From: Cellulomonas sp. KH9
GTDB lineage: Bacteria; Actinomycetota; Actinomycetes; Actinomycetales; Cellulomonadaceae
Length of the DNA: 64,000 bases
Direction: 5' to 3'
Assembly: GCF_900114185.1 (NCBI RefSeq)
Contig: NZ_FOSE01000003.1
Span: forward strand, 496,001 to 560,000
Shown here: positions 8,653-16,870 of the stretch, piece after piece
How positions within the stretch are numbered: the stretch's first letter is position 1
Layout of the letters: each line of letters begins with the position of its first letter
Notes under the pieces: generated by a model
The model's database searches: none
Told to the model about the DNA's origin: nothing
The model's input: the letters and a program-made list of their open reading frames with translations, nothing else
Made by a program: the position numbers and the translations under genes

Positions 8653-8679
8653 CTGGCACTCTCAGGATCCGAGTGCCAA
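8653..8679. promoter_or_regulatory. CIRCE-type operator (HrcA site)
   Basis: CTGGCACTC-N9-GAGTGCCAA: nine-base arms around a nine-base spacer, closely matching the CIRCE consensus TTAGCACTC-N9-GAGTGCTAA. On the leftward strand a TTGACG box lies just upstream, which fits a heat-shock promoter for ruc. The divergent acylase gene begins 44 bp to the right and has its own TACCCT box. Confidence 0.85.
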
Positions 8680-8722
8680 CTCTAACCCCACCGTCAAGCG
8701 TCCTCGCGGGTACCCTGCCAGC

Positions 8723-11305
8723 GTGCCCCGCCCTCGCCCCCGACGTACCGCGCTGGTCGTCGTCGCCGTCCTCGTCGTGCTCGCGCTGCTCGTCTCGGTG
8801 CTGGTGACCGCACTCGTCCTGCGGCGCCCGCTGCCGGACGTGCAGGGCTCGCAGACGCTGCCCGGACTCGGTGCGGAGGTCGAGGTGACGCGCGACGCCC
8901 GCGGCGTCCCCACGATCGTCGCCGAGACGCCCGCCGACCTGTTCATGGCGCAGGGCTACGTGTCCGCGCAGGACCGGTTCTTCGAGATGGACTACCGGCG
9001 GCACGTCGCCGCCGGTCGCCTGTCGGAGCTCGTCGGGCAGGACGAGGACGCGCTGGCGGCGGACCGGATGGTGCGCACGCTCGGCTGGCGCCGCGTCGCC
9101 GAGCAGGAGTGGGGGCTGCTCTCGCAGGAGTCGCGGGACAACCTGCAGGCCTACGCCGACGGCGTCAACGCCTACCTGCAGGACCGCGACCCGGGCTCGA
9201 TCGCGATGGAGTACACGGTGCTGGGCATGCGCGTGCCGCAGCAGGCGCCCGAGCCGTGGGAGCCGGTCGACTCGCTGGCGTGGCTCAAGGCGATGGCGTG
9301 GGACCTGCGCTCCAACTACGACCGTGAGCTGTCACGGGCGAGCACCTACCGGTTCGTGCCGGACGTGGCCCGCGTCGAGGAGCTGTTCCCCCCGTACCCG
9401 CAGGACCGCAACCTGCCGATCGTCAGCGCCGCCGACGCGGGGGTCCCGGCCGACGCGGCGACCGTCCCGGCCGGTGTCGACCTGGGCCCGGACCTGACCG
9501 GTGCGGACCTGCAGGCCGCGCTGGAGTCCGCCGACCGTGCGCTGGCCGCGGTGCCGCGCCTGGTCGGCGAGGGCGAGGGAGTCGGCTCCAACTCGTGGGT
9601 CGTGGGCGGCGCGCACACCACGTCCGGCAAGCCGATCCTGGCCAACGACCCCCACCTCGGCCTCTCGGCACCGGGCATCTGGGCGCAGGTGGGCCTGCGC
9701 TGCGCGGAGGTCTCCGACGCCTGCCCGTTCGACGTCACGGGATTCGCGCTCGCCGGGGTGCCGGGCGTCGCGATCGGCCACAACGGCGAGCTCGCCTGGG
9801 GCCTGACCAACATGGGTGCCGACGTCACCGACTTCTTCCTGGAGCGTCTCGACCGCAACGACGTCCGTGTCGACGGCACGCACGAGCCGCTCGAGGTGCG
9901 GATGGAGACCATCGAGGTCGCCGGCGGCGACGACGTCGAGCTCGCGGTCCGCAGCACCCGGCACGGCCCGATCATCTCCGACGTGCTGCCGGTCGACGAC
10001 GCCACGCGCGGCCCGCTGCCCGAGGACGCGCCGGGCAACCGGTTCGCCGTGTCCCTGGCGTGGACGGCCCTGGAGCCCGGCCGGACCGTCGAGGCGTTCT
10101 TCGCGCTCATGACGGCGCGGGACGCGGACGACGTCGCGGCGGCCGCCGTCCTGTTCGACGTCCCGGCGCAGAACATCGTCTTCGCGACGACCGACGGGCA
10201 CATCGGCTACCAGGCGCCCGGGCGCATCCCCGTGCGCGCCGCCGTCGAGGGGCCGTTCCCGTCCGACGGCACGTGGCCGCGTCCGGGCTGGGACTCCCGG
10301 TACGACTGGCAGGGCTGGGTCGACCCCGCGACGCTGCCGCGCGTGCTGGACCCGGCGGAGGGCTTCGTCGTGGCCGCCAACCAGGCGGTGGCACCCGCCG
10401 GTGTGGGGCCGTTCCTCGCGGACGACACCGACTACGGCTACCGCAGCCAGCGGATCCGCGAGGTGCTGGCCGCACGTATCGCGGCGGGGCAGCCCGTGGA
10501 CGTGGCGAGCACGGCGGACCTGCAGACCGACCGGTTCAGCCCGTACGCCCAGGTGCTGCTGCCCGCGCTCCTGGAGATCGACCTGCCGGACGCCTTCGAC
10601 CGCGCGGGCCAGGACCTGCTGCGCGAGTGGGACCTGACGATGGAGGCCGACTCGTCCGCCGCGATGTACTTCGCCGCCGTGTGGGCGGAGATCCTCGAGC
10701 TGACGTTCGCCGACGACCTGCCCGAGGGTCACGCGCCGACGGGCGACTCCCGCTGGCTCGAGGTGGTCGGCACCATGCTGCAGAACCCGACGTCCCCGTG
10801 GTGGGACGACCGGACGACCGCCGGCGTGATCGAGGGCCGCGACGACGTCCTGGCCCGGGCGATGGTCTCCGCACGTCATGCCCTGACCGCCCAGATCGGC
10901 GGCCGCACCGACGACTGGGCGTGGGGGCTGCTGCACGTGGCCGTGCCGGAGCACCCCGTGCTCGGCGGCCCCGGGTCGCCCGCGGCGGTGCGTCGGCTGG
11001 TCAACCCGGCCCCGCAGGGTGTGGGCGGCGGGGCGTCGCTCGTGGACGCCACGGGCTGGGACGCGTCGAGCGGCTCCTACGAGGTGACGTCCGCACCGTC
11101 CATGCGCATGGTGGTCGACCTGGGCGACCTCGACTCCTCGACGTGGGTGAACCTCACCGGCACGTCGGGTCACCCGGCGAGCGTGCACTACGACGACCAG
11201 CTCGAGGCGTGGGCGCAGGGGCGGCAGTTCCCGTGGCCGTTCTCGGCGGCCGCGGTGCAGGCCGACGCGGTCGACCGTCAGACGCTCACCCCGCCCGAGG
11301 ACTGA
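8723..11305 (+). CDS. Penicillin-acylase-family Ntn hydrolase, membrane-anchored
   Basis: 860 residues from GTG 8723, which lies six bases after TACCCT (8711-8716). An N-terminal hydrophobic helix (about 9-33) anchors or exports the protein. The alpha region carries typical family text (ARGVPTIVAETPADLFMAQG, then DRFFEMDYRRHVAAGRLSE). The autoproteolytic site is expected before Ser289 in GSNSWVVGG, which would become the N-terminal nucleophile of the beta chain; NDPHL follows. Family members hydrolyse amide bonds in beta-lactams, N-acyl-homoserine lactones, acyl-peptides or lipids, and the substrate here is unknown. It shares the intergenic region holding CIRCE with ruc. Confidence 0.88.
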   Translation: MPRPRPRRTALVVVAVLVVLALLVSVLVTALVLRRPLPDVQGSQTLPGLGAEVEVTRDARGVPTIVAETPADLFMAQGYVSAQDRFFEMDYRRHVAAGRLSELVGQDEDALAADRMVRTLGWRRVAEQEWGLLSQESRDNLQAYADGVNAYLQDRDPGSIAMEYTVLGMRVPQQAPEPWEPVDSLAWLKAMAWDLRSNYDRELSRASTYRFVPDVARVEELFPPYPQDRNLPIVSAADAGVPADAATVPAGVDLGPDLTGADLQAALESADRALAAVPRLVGEGEGVGSNSWVVGGAHTTSGKPILANDPHLGLSAPGIWAQVGLRCAEVSDACPFDVTGFALAGVPGVAIGHNGELAWGLTNMGADVTDFFLERLDRNDVRVDGTHEPLEVRMETIEVAGGDDVELAVRSTRHGPIISDVLPVDDATRGPLPEDAPGNRFAVSLAWTALEPGRTVEAFFALMTARDADDVAAAAVLFDVPAQNIVFATTDGHIGYQAPGRIPVRAAVEGPFPSDGTWPRPGWDSRYDWQGWVDPATLPRVLDPAEGFVVAANQAVAPAGVGPFLADDTDYGYRSQRIREVLAARIAAGQPVDVASTADLQTDRFSPYAQVLLPALLEIDLPDAFDRAGQDLLREWDLTMEADSSAAMYFAAVWAEILELTFADDLPEGHAPTGDSRWLEVVGTMLQNPTSPWWDDRTTAGVIEGRDDVLARAMVSARHALTAQIGGRTDDWAWGLLHVAVPEHPVLGGPGSPAAVRRLVNPAPQGVGGGASLVDATGWDASSGSYEVTSAPSMRMVVDLGDLDSSTWVNLTGTSGHPASVHYDDQLEAWAQGRQFPWPFSAAAVQADAVDRQTLTPPED

Positions 11306-11310
11306 CGGGC

Positions 11311-11344
11311 GGGGCGTCGCGGCGACGGGTCGCGGCGACGCCCC
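11311..11344. terminator. Hairpin between convergent genes
   Basis: Arms GGGGCGTCGC and GCGACGCCCC (10 bp) flank a GC-rich 14-base loop. It lies just after the acylase stop and just before the stop of the leftward cyclo-ligase gene, so it can serve both. Confidence 0.6.
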
Positions 11345-11349
11345 GACGC

Positions 11350-12033
11350 TCAGGCGGGCGCGTCGGCGGCGGTGTCGGACGTCGCCGTGCCGAGCCGGCG
11401 CCAGCCGTCGGGCGTCGCGACCACGCCCACGGGCCTGTCGTGGGGCTCCCGGGGGACCCGGTCGAGGACCTCGTCCTCGTGCACCAGCGCCACGACGGGG
11501 GCGTCGGGGCGCACGTGCGCCAGGACGCGGTCGTACCAACCGCCACCCTGGCCGAGCCGGCCGCCCACGGTGTCGACCGCGAGCGCCGGCACCAGCACGA
11601 CGTCGGCCTCACCGAGGGCGGCCGCGCCGAGCGCGGGCCCGCTCGGCTCCGGCGGTCGGCCCGGGGCGCGCTCGTGCAGGTCGTCCGGGCCGGCGTACTC
11701 GGCCCAGTCGCGCTGCAGGCCCGTGCCGAGCACGGGCAGCAGCAGCCGCACGCCGCGCGCCGCCAGGGCGTCGATGAGCGGCCCGGTCCCGGGTTCGGTG
11801 GGGCGCGACGCGTAGACGCTCACGCAGCGGGCTGCCGCCACCTCGGGGATCGTGAGGACCACCTGCGCGAGCCGCTCGGCGGACTCGGTGCGACGCCGGG
11901 CCGAGCGTTGTGCGCGGCGGGTGCGTACCCGGCGGCGCAGGAGGTCCTTCTCCTCGGACGCGTCACGGGGCCGCGAGCGGCGGCCGGTCGCCTCCTCCTC
12001 GGCGTGCCAGGGGGGCTGGGCGACGGCGCTCAT
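11350..12033 (-). CDS. 5-formyltetrahydrofolate cyclo-ligase
   Basis: 227 residues. Converts 5-formyl-THF to 5,10-methenyl-THF with ATP in folate metabolism. Hallmarks are an Arg-rich N-terminal helix with EKDLLRRRVRTRRAQRSA, the strand VSVYASRPTEPGTGPLI, and the glycine-rich catalytic loop VDTVGGRLGQGGGWYDRVL near residue 165. The ATG at 12033 follows GACACT with a six-base gap, a leaderless pattern. In related actinobacteria galU lies divergently next to this gene. Here the divergent neighbour is the MoeA-like gene directly, 122 bp away. Confidence 0.92.
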   Translation of the reverse strand: MSAVAQPPWHAEEEATGRRSRPRDASEEKDLLRRRVRTRRAQRSARRRTESAERLAQVVLTIPEVAAARCVSVYASRPTEPGTGPLIDALAARGVRLLLPVLGTGLQRDWAEYAGPDDLHERAPGRPPEPSGPALGAAALGEADVVLVPALAVDTVGGRLGQGGGWYDRVLAHVRPDAPVVALVHEDEVLDRVPREPHDRPVGVVATPDGWRRLGTATSDTAADAPA

Positions 12034-12155
12034 GGGGCAAGTGTCGCAAACCCACGGGGCCGGCGGGAGCCCTGTGCGGACCGGACGCCCGCTGACGTGG
12101 GTGGTCGGGGCGCGGCGCACCCCCGGCCGAGCACTCGTGCGGGCACAATGCGCGC

Positions 12156-13400
12156 ATGAGATCGGTCCAGGACCACCTCGCCACCGTGCTCGCCGCCGCG
12201 GGCCCGGTGCCGCCGCTCGACGTCGTCCTGCACGACGCCGCGGGGTGCATCCTCGCCGCCGACGTCCTCGCGCCCGTCGACGTGCCGGCCGTGCCGGTGG
12301 CCACCCGCGACGGCTACGCCGTCGCGGCGGACGACACGTACGCGGCGGGGACGCGCGGGCCGGAGCTGCCGGTGGCGCACGACCTGCACGCGGGCAGCCC
12401 GGCCGGCCTGCGGCACGTGCCGGGCACCGCGGTGCGGGTGGCGTCGGGCGCGCCGCTGCCCCTGGGCGCGGACGCCGTGGTGCCGGTCGAGGAGACGGAC
12501 CGCGGGCAGGCGCGCGTGGCGTTCCAGCGCGTCGCCCGGCCCGGTCAGCACGTCCGGTACGCGGGGGCCGACGTGCGGTCGGGGGAGGTCGTGCTCACCG
12601 CCGGCACCCGCCTGGGGGCGCGCCAGATCGCGCTGGCCGCCGCGATGGGCCGCGGTCGCCTGCCCGTGCACCCGACACCGCGCGTCGTGCTGATGTCGGT
12701 GGGCGACGAGCTCGTCGAGCCGACGACGCAGGCCCGGCCGGGCACGGTGTTCGAGGTCGACGGGCACGCGCTCGAGACCGCCGTCCGGGACGCGGGCGCG
12801 ACGCCCGTGCGCGTGGGGGCCGTCCCCGACGAGCACGCCGCGCTGCGCGAGGCCCTCGAGGACCAGCTGGTCCGTGCCGACCTCGTGGTGCTCACGGGCG
12901 GGTTGTCCGAGCTGGCCCACGACACGGTCAAGGACGTCCTGGCGCCGCTGGGCACCGTGCGCCTCGACCAGGTGGCGATGACCCCGGGCACGCGGCACGG
13001 CTTCGGCACCGTCGGCGCGCTGGGGCTCGACGACGTGGACCCGGGCGGACGGACCGTCCCCCTGTTCGCGCTGCAGGGGCACCCGGTGGCCGCGCAGGTG
13101 TCGTTCGAGGTGTTCGTGCGTCCCGCGCTGCGGGCCATGGCGGGGCACACCGAGCTGTTCCGCCCGTCCGTCGCGGCGGCGGCCACGCACGGCTGGGCGT
13201 CCCCGCCGGGGCTGCGCCAGTTCGTGCCCGCCACGGTGCTCGGCTCCCCGGACGAGGGGTACCGCGTGACTCCCGTCGGTGACCCCGCGGCCCCGTCGGT
13301 CACCGCGCTGGCGCACGCCAACGCGCTGGCGGTCGTGGGCGAGGGTGACCTCGGGGTGGAGGCGGGGACGGTCGTGCACTGCCTGGTGCTGGAGGGCTGA
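12156..13400 (+). CDS. glp: MoeA/gephyrin-like protein, probable Glp cell-division scaffold
   Basis: 414 residues with the full MoeA fold: ATRDGYAV (about 49-56), VASGAPLPLGADAVVPVEE (about 95-113), MSVGDELV (about 180-187) and the C-terminal beta domain. Active-site positions have drifted. The SVGxxD loop reads SELAHDT, the KPGKP lysines are replaced in MTPGTRHGFG (Thr276, Thr279), and GNPV is GHPV. No other molybdopterin gene is in the window. It is followed by rimJ and a membrane protein, as in Corynebacteriales where Glp binds FtsZ and the receptor GLPR. A cell-division role here is inferred; residual molybdotransferase activity cannot be excluded. CACAAT lies six bases before ATG 12156. 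Confidence 0.75.
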   Translation: MRSVQDHLATVLAAAGPVPPLDVVLHDAAGCILAADVLAPVDVPAVPVATRDGYAVAADDTYAAGTRGPELPVAHDLHAGSPAGLRHVPGTAVRVASGAPLPLGADAVVPVEETDRGQARVAFQRVARPGQHVRYAGADVRSGEVVLTAGTRLGARQIALAAAMGRGRLPVHPTPRVVLMSVGDELVEPTTQARPGTVFEVDGHALETAVRDAGATPVRVGAVPDEHAALREALEDQLVRADLVVLTGGLSELAHDTVKDVLAPLGTVRLDQVAMTPGTRHGFGTVGALGLDDVDPGGRTVPLFALQGHPVAAQVSFEVFVRPALRAMAGHTELFRPSVAAAATHGWASPPGLRQFVPATVLGSPDEGYRVTPVGDPAAPSVTALAHANALAVVGEGDLGVEAGTVVHCLVLEG

Positions 13401-13404
13401 CGGC

Positions 13405-14016
13405 GTGACGGCCGGGTGGCCCGCCCAGCTGGTCGACGGTGACGTGCGCCTGCGTCCGCTGCGCCGTCGTGACGCGGACGCGTGGATGACGTTGCGGGCG
13501 CGCAACGTCGGCTGGCTGGAGCCGTGGGACGCGACGAGCCCGGAGCCGGTGCGCGGACCGCGGCCGACCTTCGGGCAGTTCGTGCGTGCGCTGTCGGCCC
13601 AGGCGAGGGAGGGGTCCGCGCTGCCGTTCGCCGTGGACCGCGGCGGTGAGCTCGTCGGGCAGCTGACGGTGTCGTCGATCCAGTGGGGCTCGTTGCGCTC
13701 CGCGGCGATCGGGTACTGGGTGTCGCAGCACGTCGCGGGGCAGGGGATCACGCCGACGGCGGTGGCGCTCGCGACCGACCACTGCTTCGGCGCGGTCGGG
13801 CTGCACCGGGTCGAGGTGAACATCCGGCCGGAGAACGCGCCGTCGCTGCGCGTCGTCGAGAAGCTGGGGTTCCGCGACGAGGGGCTGCGGGAGCGGTACC
13901 TGCACATCCAGGGCCGGTGGTGCGACCACCGCACGTTCGCGCTGACGGCGGAGGACGTGCCCGACGGTCTGCTCGCCCGCTGGCACCGCCGGCAGCGCGG
14001 CATCGGCAGCCCCTAG
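13405..14016 (+). CDS. RimJ-like GNAT N-acetyltransferase
   Basis: 203 residues from GTG 13405, four bases after the glp stop, so translationally linked. It has the RimJ/RimL layout: DVRLRPLRRRDADAWMTLRA at the N-terminus, IGYWVSQHVAGQGITPTAV (acetyl-CoA loop, about 105-125), then NIRPENAPSLRVVEKLGF. RimJ enzymes acetylate protein N-termini, for example ribosomal protein S5, but many actinobacterial members have no known target. Conserved placement between glp and the receptor-like gene is shared with mycobacteria (Rv0995) and corynebacteria. Confidence 0.88.
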   Translation: MTAGWPAQLVDGDVRLRPLRRRDADAWMTLRARNVGWLEPWDATSPEPVRGPRPTFGQFVRALSAQAREGSALPFAVDRGGELVGQLTVSSIQWGSLRSAAIGYWVSQHVAGQGITPTAVALATDHCFGAVGLHRVEVNIRPENAPSLRVVEKLGFRDEGLRERYLHIQGRWCDHRTFALTAEDVPDGLLARWHRRQRGIGSP

Positions 14017-14096
14017 CACCGCTCCGTGGTGGGACGTCGGCGCGACACGCCGCACCGGTGCGGCGCGTCGGGGGTCGTGACCCCTACCGTCGTGAC

Positions 14097-15236
14097 GTGA
14101 ACGATCTCGCAGGCCCCGTGGCGCTCGCGCTCGTGGGTCTGTGGGCGGCGTATCTGGTGCCGCACCACCTGCGGCACCGTCAACGGTTGCTGGAGGCCCG
14201 GGCCGACGACCGGTTCTCCGCGGGGCTGCGCGTGGTCGCGGTGGCGAGCAGCACGCGCCGCCGGCTGGGACGCGGAGCCGCGGCGGCCGGGATGTGGGGA
14301 CCGAGCACGTCGGCACTGCTGACCCCGGGGACGGGGGTGCCGGCGGCGTACGTCGGCACGCTGACAGGAGGCACCACCGTGGACCGACCGCACGCCACAC
14401 CCGAGCGCATCTCGGCCGAGGCCGCGCGCCGGCTCGCCCAGGCGCGCGCCGCCCGGGCCGCCGCTGCTGCGCGCCGCGGCGCCGCCGCACGTCGCCGCGG
14501 GCTGCTCGCGGGCGTCCTCGCGCTGTCCGCCCTCGTCGGCTGGGTCCTGGTCGCCGCCGTGCCCGCCGTCACGTGGGTGGCCGGGGCGGTGCCGTCGGCC
14601 CTGCTCACGTCGGTGGTCGTGCTGGGTCGCCGCGCGGTGCTCGCAGGTCAGGCGTCCGACGCGCAGTGGGCCGAGACGATCGAGCGCGAGGAGCGGCTCG
14701 CCGCGCGGCCGCGCACGGGCGCCACGCCCGCGGTCCGTCCCCGCAGCGGGGCCACGCCGGTCGTGCGGCGGGACACGGAGCCCGGTGTGCCCGTGCCGCT
14801 GGTGACCGGTCACGCGGTGCGCCCGTCCGACGCGCACACCGAGGTGTTCGAGGCGATCGTCGCCGACCGCGGGGAGTCCGCGGGTCCGGCGCGGCACGCC
14901 ACCGGGCAGACCCCGGTGGTCCGACGGGCGTCGGCGGCGCCGACCGAGGTCGCCGCCGACGCGTCGACCGAGGAGGAGCGCGACGCCGAGTGGTCGCCCG
15001 TCCGGGTGCCGCGTCCGACGTACGCCATGAAGGCCCCGGCCCCGCGCCGGACCCCGGCCCCGCTCGAGGAGTCCGACGCCGAGGCGTCGACCGTGCGACG
15101 CCCGGCCGATGCGCCGGGGGCGACCGAGGAGGTCACGTCCGGCGCGGCCGTGGTGGCCGACGAGCCGGCAGCCCTGACGACGGGCAGCATCGACCTCAAC
15201 GCGGTGCTCGCGCGCCGCCGCGCCGCCGGCCAGTAG
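14097..15236 (+). CDS. Membrane protein in GLPR (Glp receptor) position
   Basis: 379 residues from GTG 14097, six bases after TACCGT (14085-14090). An N-terminal membrane helix (about 3-22) is followed by a basic segment, an Ala/Arg helix likely to be coiled (103-131), two further membrane helices (about 135-153 and 155-177), and a long acidic/Pro-rich cytoplasmic tail. The tail holds (T/S)GATPVVR-like repeats (207-224, 269-276), a conserved block WSPVRVPRPTYAMKAPAPRR (300-319), and a C-terminal SIDLNAVLARRRAAGQ. Gene order glp-rimJ-this gene equals that around Corynebacterium GLPR and M. tuberculosis Rv0996. Orthology is inferred from order and topology only. Confidence 0.65.
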   Translation: MNDLAGPVALALVGLWAAYLVPHHLRHRQRLLEARADDRFSAGLRVVAVASSTRRRLGRGAAAAGMWGPSTSALLTPGTGVPAAYVGTLTGGTTVDRPHATPERISAEAARRLAQARAARAAAAARRGAAARRRGLLAGVLALSALVGWVLVAAVPAVTWVAGAVPSALLTSVVVLGRRAVLAGQASDAQWAETIEREERLAARPRTGATPAVRPRSGATPVVRRDTEPGVPVPLVTGHAVRPSDAHTEVFEAIVADRGESAGPARHATGQTPVVRRASAAPTEVAADASTEEERDAEWSPVRVPRPTYAMKAPAPRRTPAPLEESDAEASTVRRPADAPGATEEVTSGAAVVADEPAALTTGSIDLNAVLARRRAAGQ

Positions 15237-15357
15237 CCGGTGCCCGGTGCCGGCGCACCGGGTGACGTGCGCGGGGACCTCCCGGGCGGTGCGCGGGGAC
15301 GCGTACCGCGGGTTTCGTCCAGGGGCCGCGGTGATGCTACTGTGGTCCCCGCTTCAA

Positions 15358-15432
<75 letters not shown>

Positions 15433-15453
15433 CCGACGGCGTCGCAGGACGTC

Positions 15454-15488
15454 GAAGAAGGCCGGACCCGGTGGGTCCGGCCTTCTTC
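15454..15488. terminator. Perfect 16-bp hairpin after tRNA-Ala
   Basis: GAAGAAGGCCGGACCC and GGGTCCGGCCTTCTTC pair over 16 bp around GGT. It ends the tRNA transcript. Because it is symmetric, it also lies 27 bp beyond the stop of the leftward cellulase gene. Confidence 0.9.
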
Positions 15489-15515
15489 GTGTCCGGGGCT
15501 ACCAGGTGTCCGGGG

Positions 15516-16565
15516 CTACCAGGCGGCCCGGGCGGCCAGCCCCAGCAGGTACGCCTCCCAGAAGCGTCCGGCGGCGGGGCCGCCGTTGCAGGTGCCGTCG
15601 GACCGGCCCGGGGTCTTCAGCCACAGGTCGGCGACGTGCGGGCCGGTGCCCGTGGCGCGCGGCGGGTTGCCGAGGGCCCGGCCCTCAGGGTTGCACCACA
15701 CCGTGCCGTTCGGCCCGGCCAGCGGGCCGTTGCCGTTGCGGGACGTGTCCACGACGAAGGTCGCGCCGCCGACCAGCGCGGACAGCCGGTCGCCGTACGC
15801 CACCTCCTGCGCGTCGGTCTGGAAGTTCGACGTGTTGACGGCGAACCCGGCTGCCCGGTCGACCCCGGCGTCACGCAGCCGCTGGGCGATGTCCGCCAGG
15901 TGGCGGGCGCTCCAGCCGAAGCTGTTGCTCGACGCGCCGTCGAGGTAGACCTCGGCGCCCGCGGCCGCGAACGCGTCCACCGAGTGGCGCAGCATCGCCA
16001 GGCGGGCCTCGCGGTCGCCGCAGCGGTCGAGGTGCAGCAGCGCGTCGGGCTCGACCACGACGACGGCGCGCGCACCCGCCAGGCCCGCGGCCACGGCGTC
16101 GACCCATGCGCGGTACTCCGCGGGCGTGGTGAAGCCCCCGGCCGAGTGGTTGCCGCAGTCGCGGTCGGGGATCGCGTAGGTCACGACGACCGGCGTCGCA
16201 CCCGCCGCGACGGCGGCCTGGGCGTACGCACGGACGCGCGCCGTGCCGTCGACGGGCCCCAGCCAGCGTGCCGTGCCCTGCGCCGCCGCCTTCTCGAGGA
16301 GTCGGGCGTCGCCCGTGCGTCCTGCCGCGCGGGCCGTGCGGGCCGCCGTCGCGGCGTCGGACGCGGGGTCGACGTAGGCGGGACGGTCCTGCAGGACGGT
16401 GCGGTGGGCCTGCGCGGGTCCGACGGTGGCCGGTCCCGTGGCGGGTGCGGCGGCCGCGGGCAGGGGCAGCAGGACGCACGCGGTCGCCAGGACGGCGCCG
16501 GCGGCCGCGACGGCACGCGGCAGCCGGCGGGTGGTGGCAGGGGCGGTGGGCGCAGGGGAAGACAT
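15516..16565 (-). CDS. Secreted GH6 cellulase (CenA-like catalytic domain, no CBM)
   Basis: 349 residues. The signal peptide (about 1-40; basic n-region, Ala/Leu core ending PLPAAAA) directs secretion. The rest is one glycoside hydrolase family 6 domain. Proton-donor Asp136 lies in AIPDRDCGNHSAGG, further tunnel residues in VEPDALLHLD (171-180), Asp273 in VVDTSRNGNG, and WLKTPGRSDGTC near the C-terminus. Family 6 enzymes cleave cellulose beta-1,4 bonds with inversion. Unlike Cellulomonas CenA, no carbohydrate-binding module or linker is present. The ATG at 16565 follows GAGGAG. No CebR-type GGGAGCGCTCCC palindrome is seen upstream. Confidence 0.93.
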   Translation of the reverse strand: MSSPAPTAPATTRRLPRAVAAAGAVLATACVLLPLPAAAAPATGPATVGPAQAHRTVLQDRPAYVDPASDAATAARTARAAGRTGDARLLEKAAAQGTARWLGPVDGTARVRAYAQAAVAAGATPVVVTYAIPDRDCGNHSAGGFTTPAEYRAWVDAVAAGLAGARAVVVVEPDALLHLDRCGDREARLAMLRHSVDAFAAAGAEVYLDGASSNSFGWSARHLADIAQRLRDAGVDRAAGFAVNTSNFQTDAQEVAYGDRLSALVGGATFVVDTSRNGNGPLAGPNGTVWCNPEGRALGNPPRATGTGPHVADLWLKTPGRSDGTCNGGPAAGRFWEAYLLGLAARAAW

Positions 16566-16870
16566 GGGGGGCTCCTCGTCGGGGTCCCTCCTCTATCGGC
16601 TCGCGCAGGGCGGGTCCTCGCGGTCCGGTGCGGGTGAGCGATCCCCGGGCGTTCCGTGCGAAGCGCGGCGTTCCCGGCGGCGGGGGACGGTGACGGTGCT
16701 CACACCGCGGTGCGGCGGGGTGCGCAGCAGCCGCCCGCGAGCGTACCCGGGGCGGCCCTGTCGTCGTCCGGTGAACGGCCGTGGACGGCGAGGAGGCGGC
16801 ACGTCGACGACGGCACCGGTGTGAGCGGCGTCACCGCGGTCCGCGACCGGTTCGCCGCTAACGTCGGCGC
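16566..16870. other. 305 bp intergenic between divergent genes
   Basis: Holds the leader of the leftward cellulase (GAGGAG ribosome site; a possible GATAGA box near 16594) and, at the right edge, TAACGT (16859-16864), six bases before the ATG of the pyrophosphorylase. No protein gene, RNA gene or clear palindromic operator is seen in between. Confidence 0.5.

Noticed and set aside
9332..11539. Long - strand frame opposite the acylase
   Set aside because: Same shadow effect; the + strand encodes a complete Ntn hydrolase with all motifs.
12156..13400. Ordinary molybdenum-cofactor MoeA
   Set aside because: Catalytic lysines are replaced and gene context matches Glp; kept as a probable scaffold, with uncertainty stated.
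16566..16870. CebR/CelR operator for the cellulase
   Set aside because: No GGGAGCGCTCCC-like palindrome is present in the upstream region.
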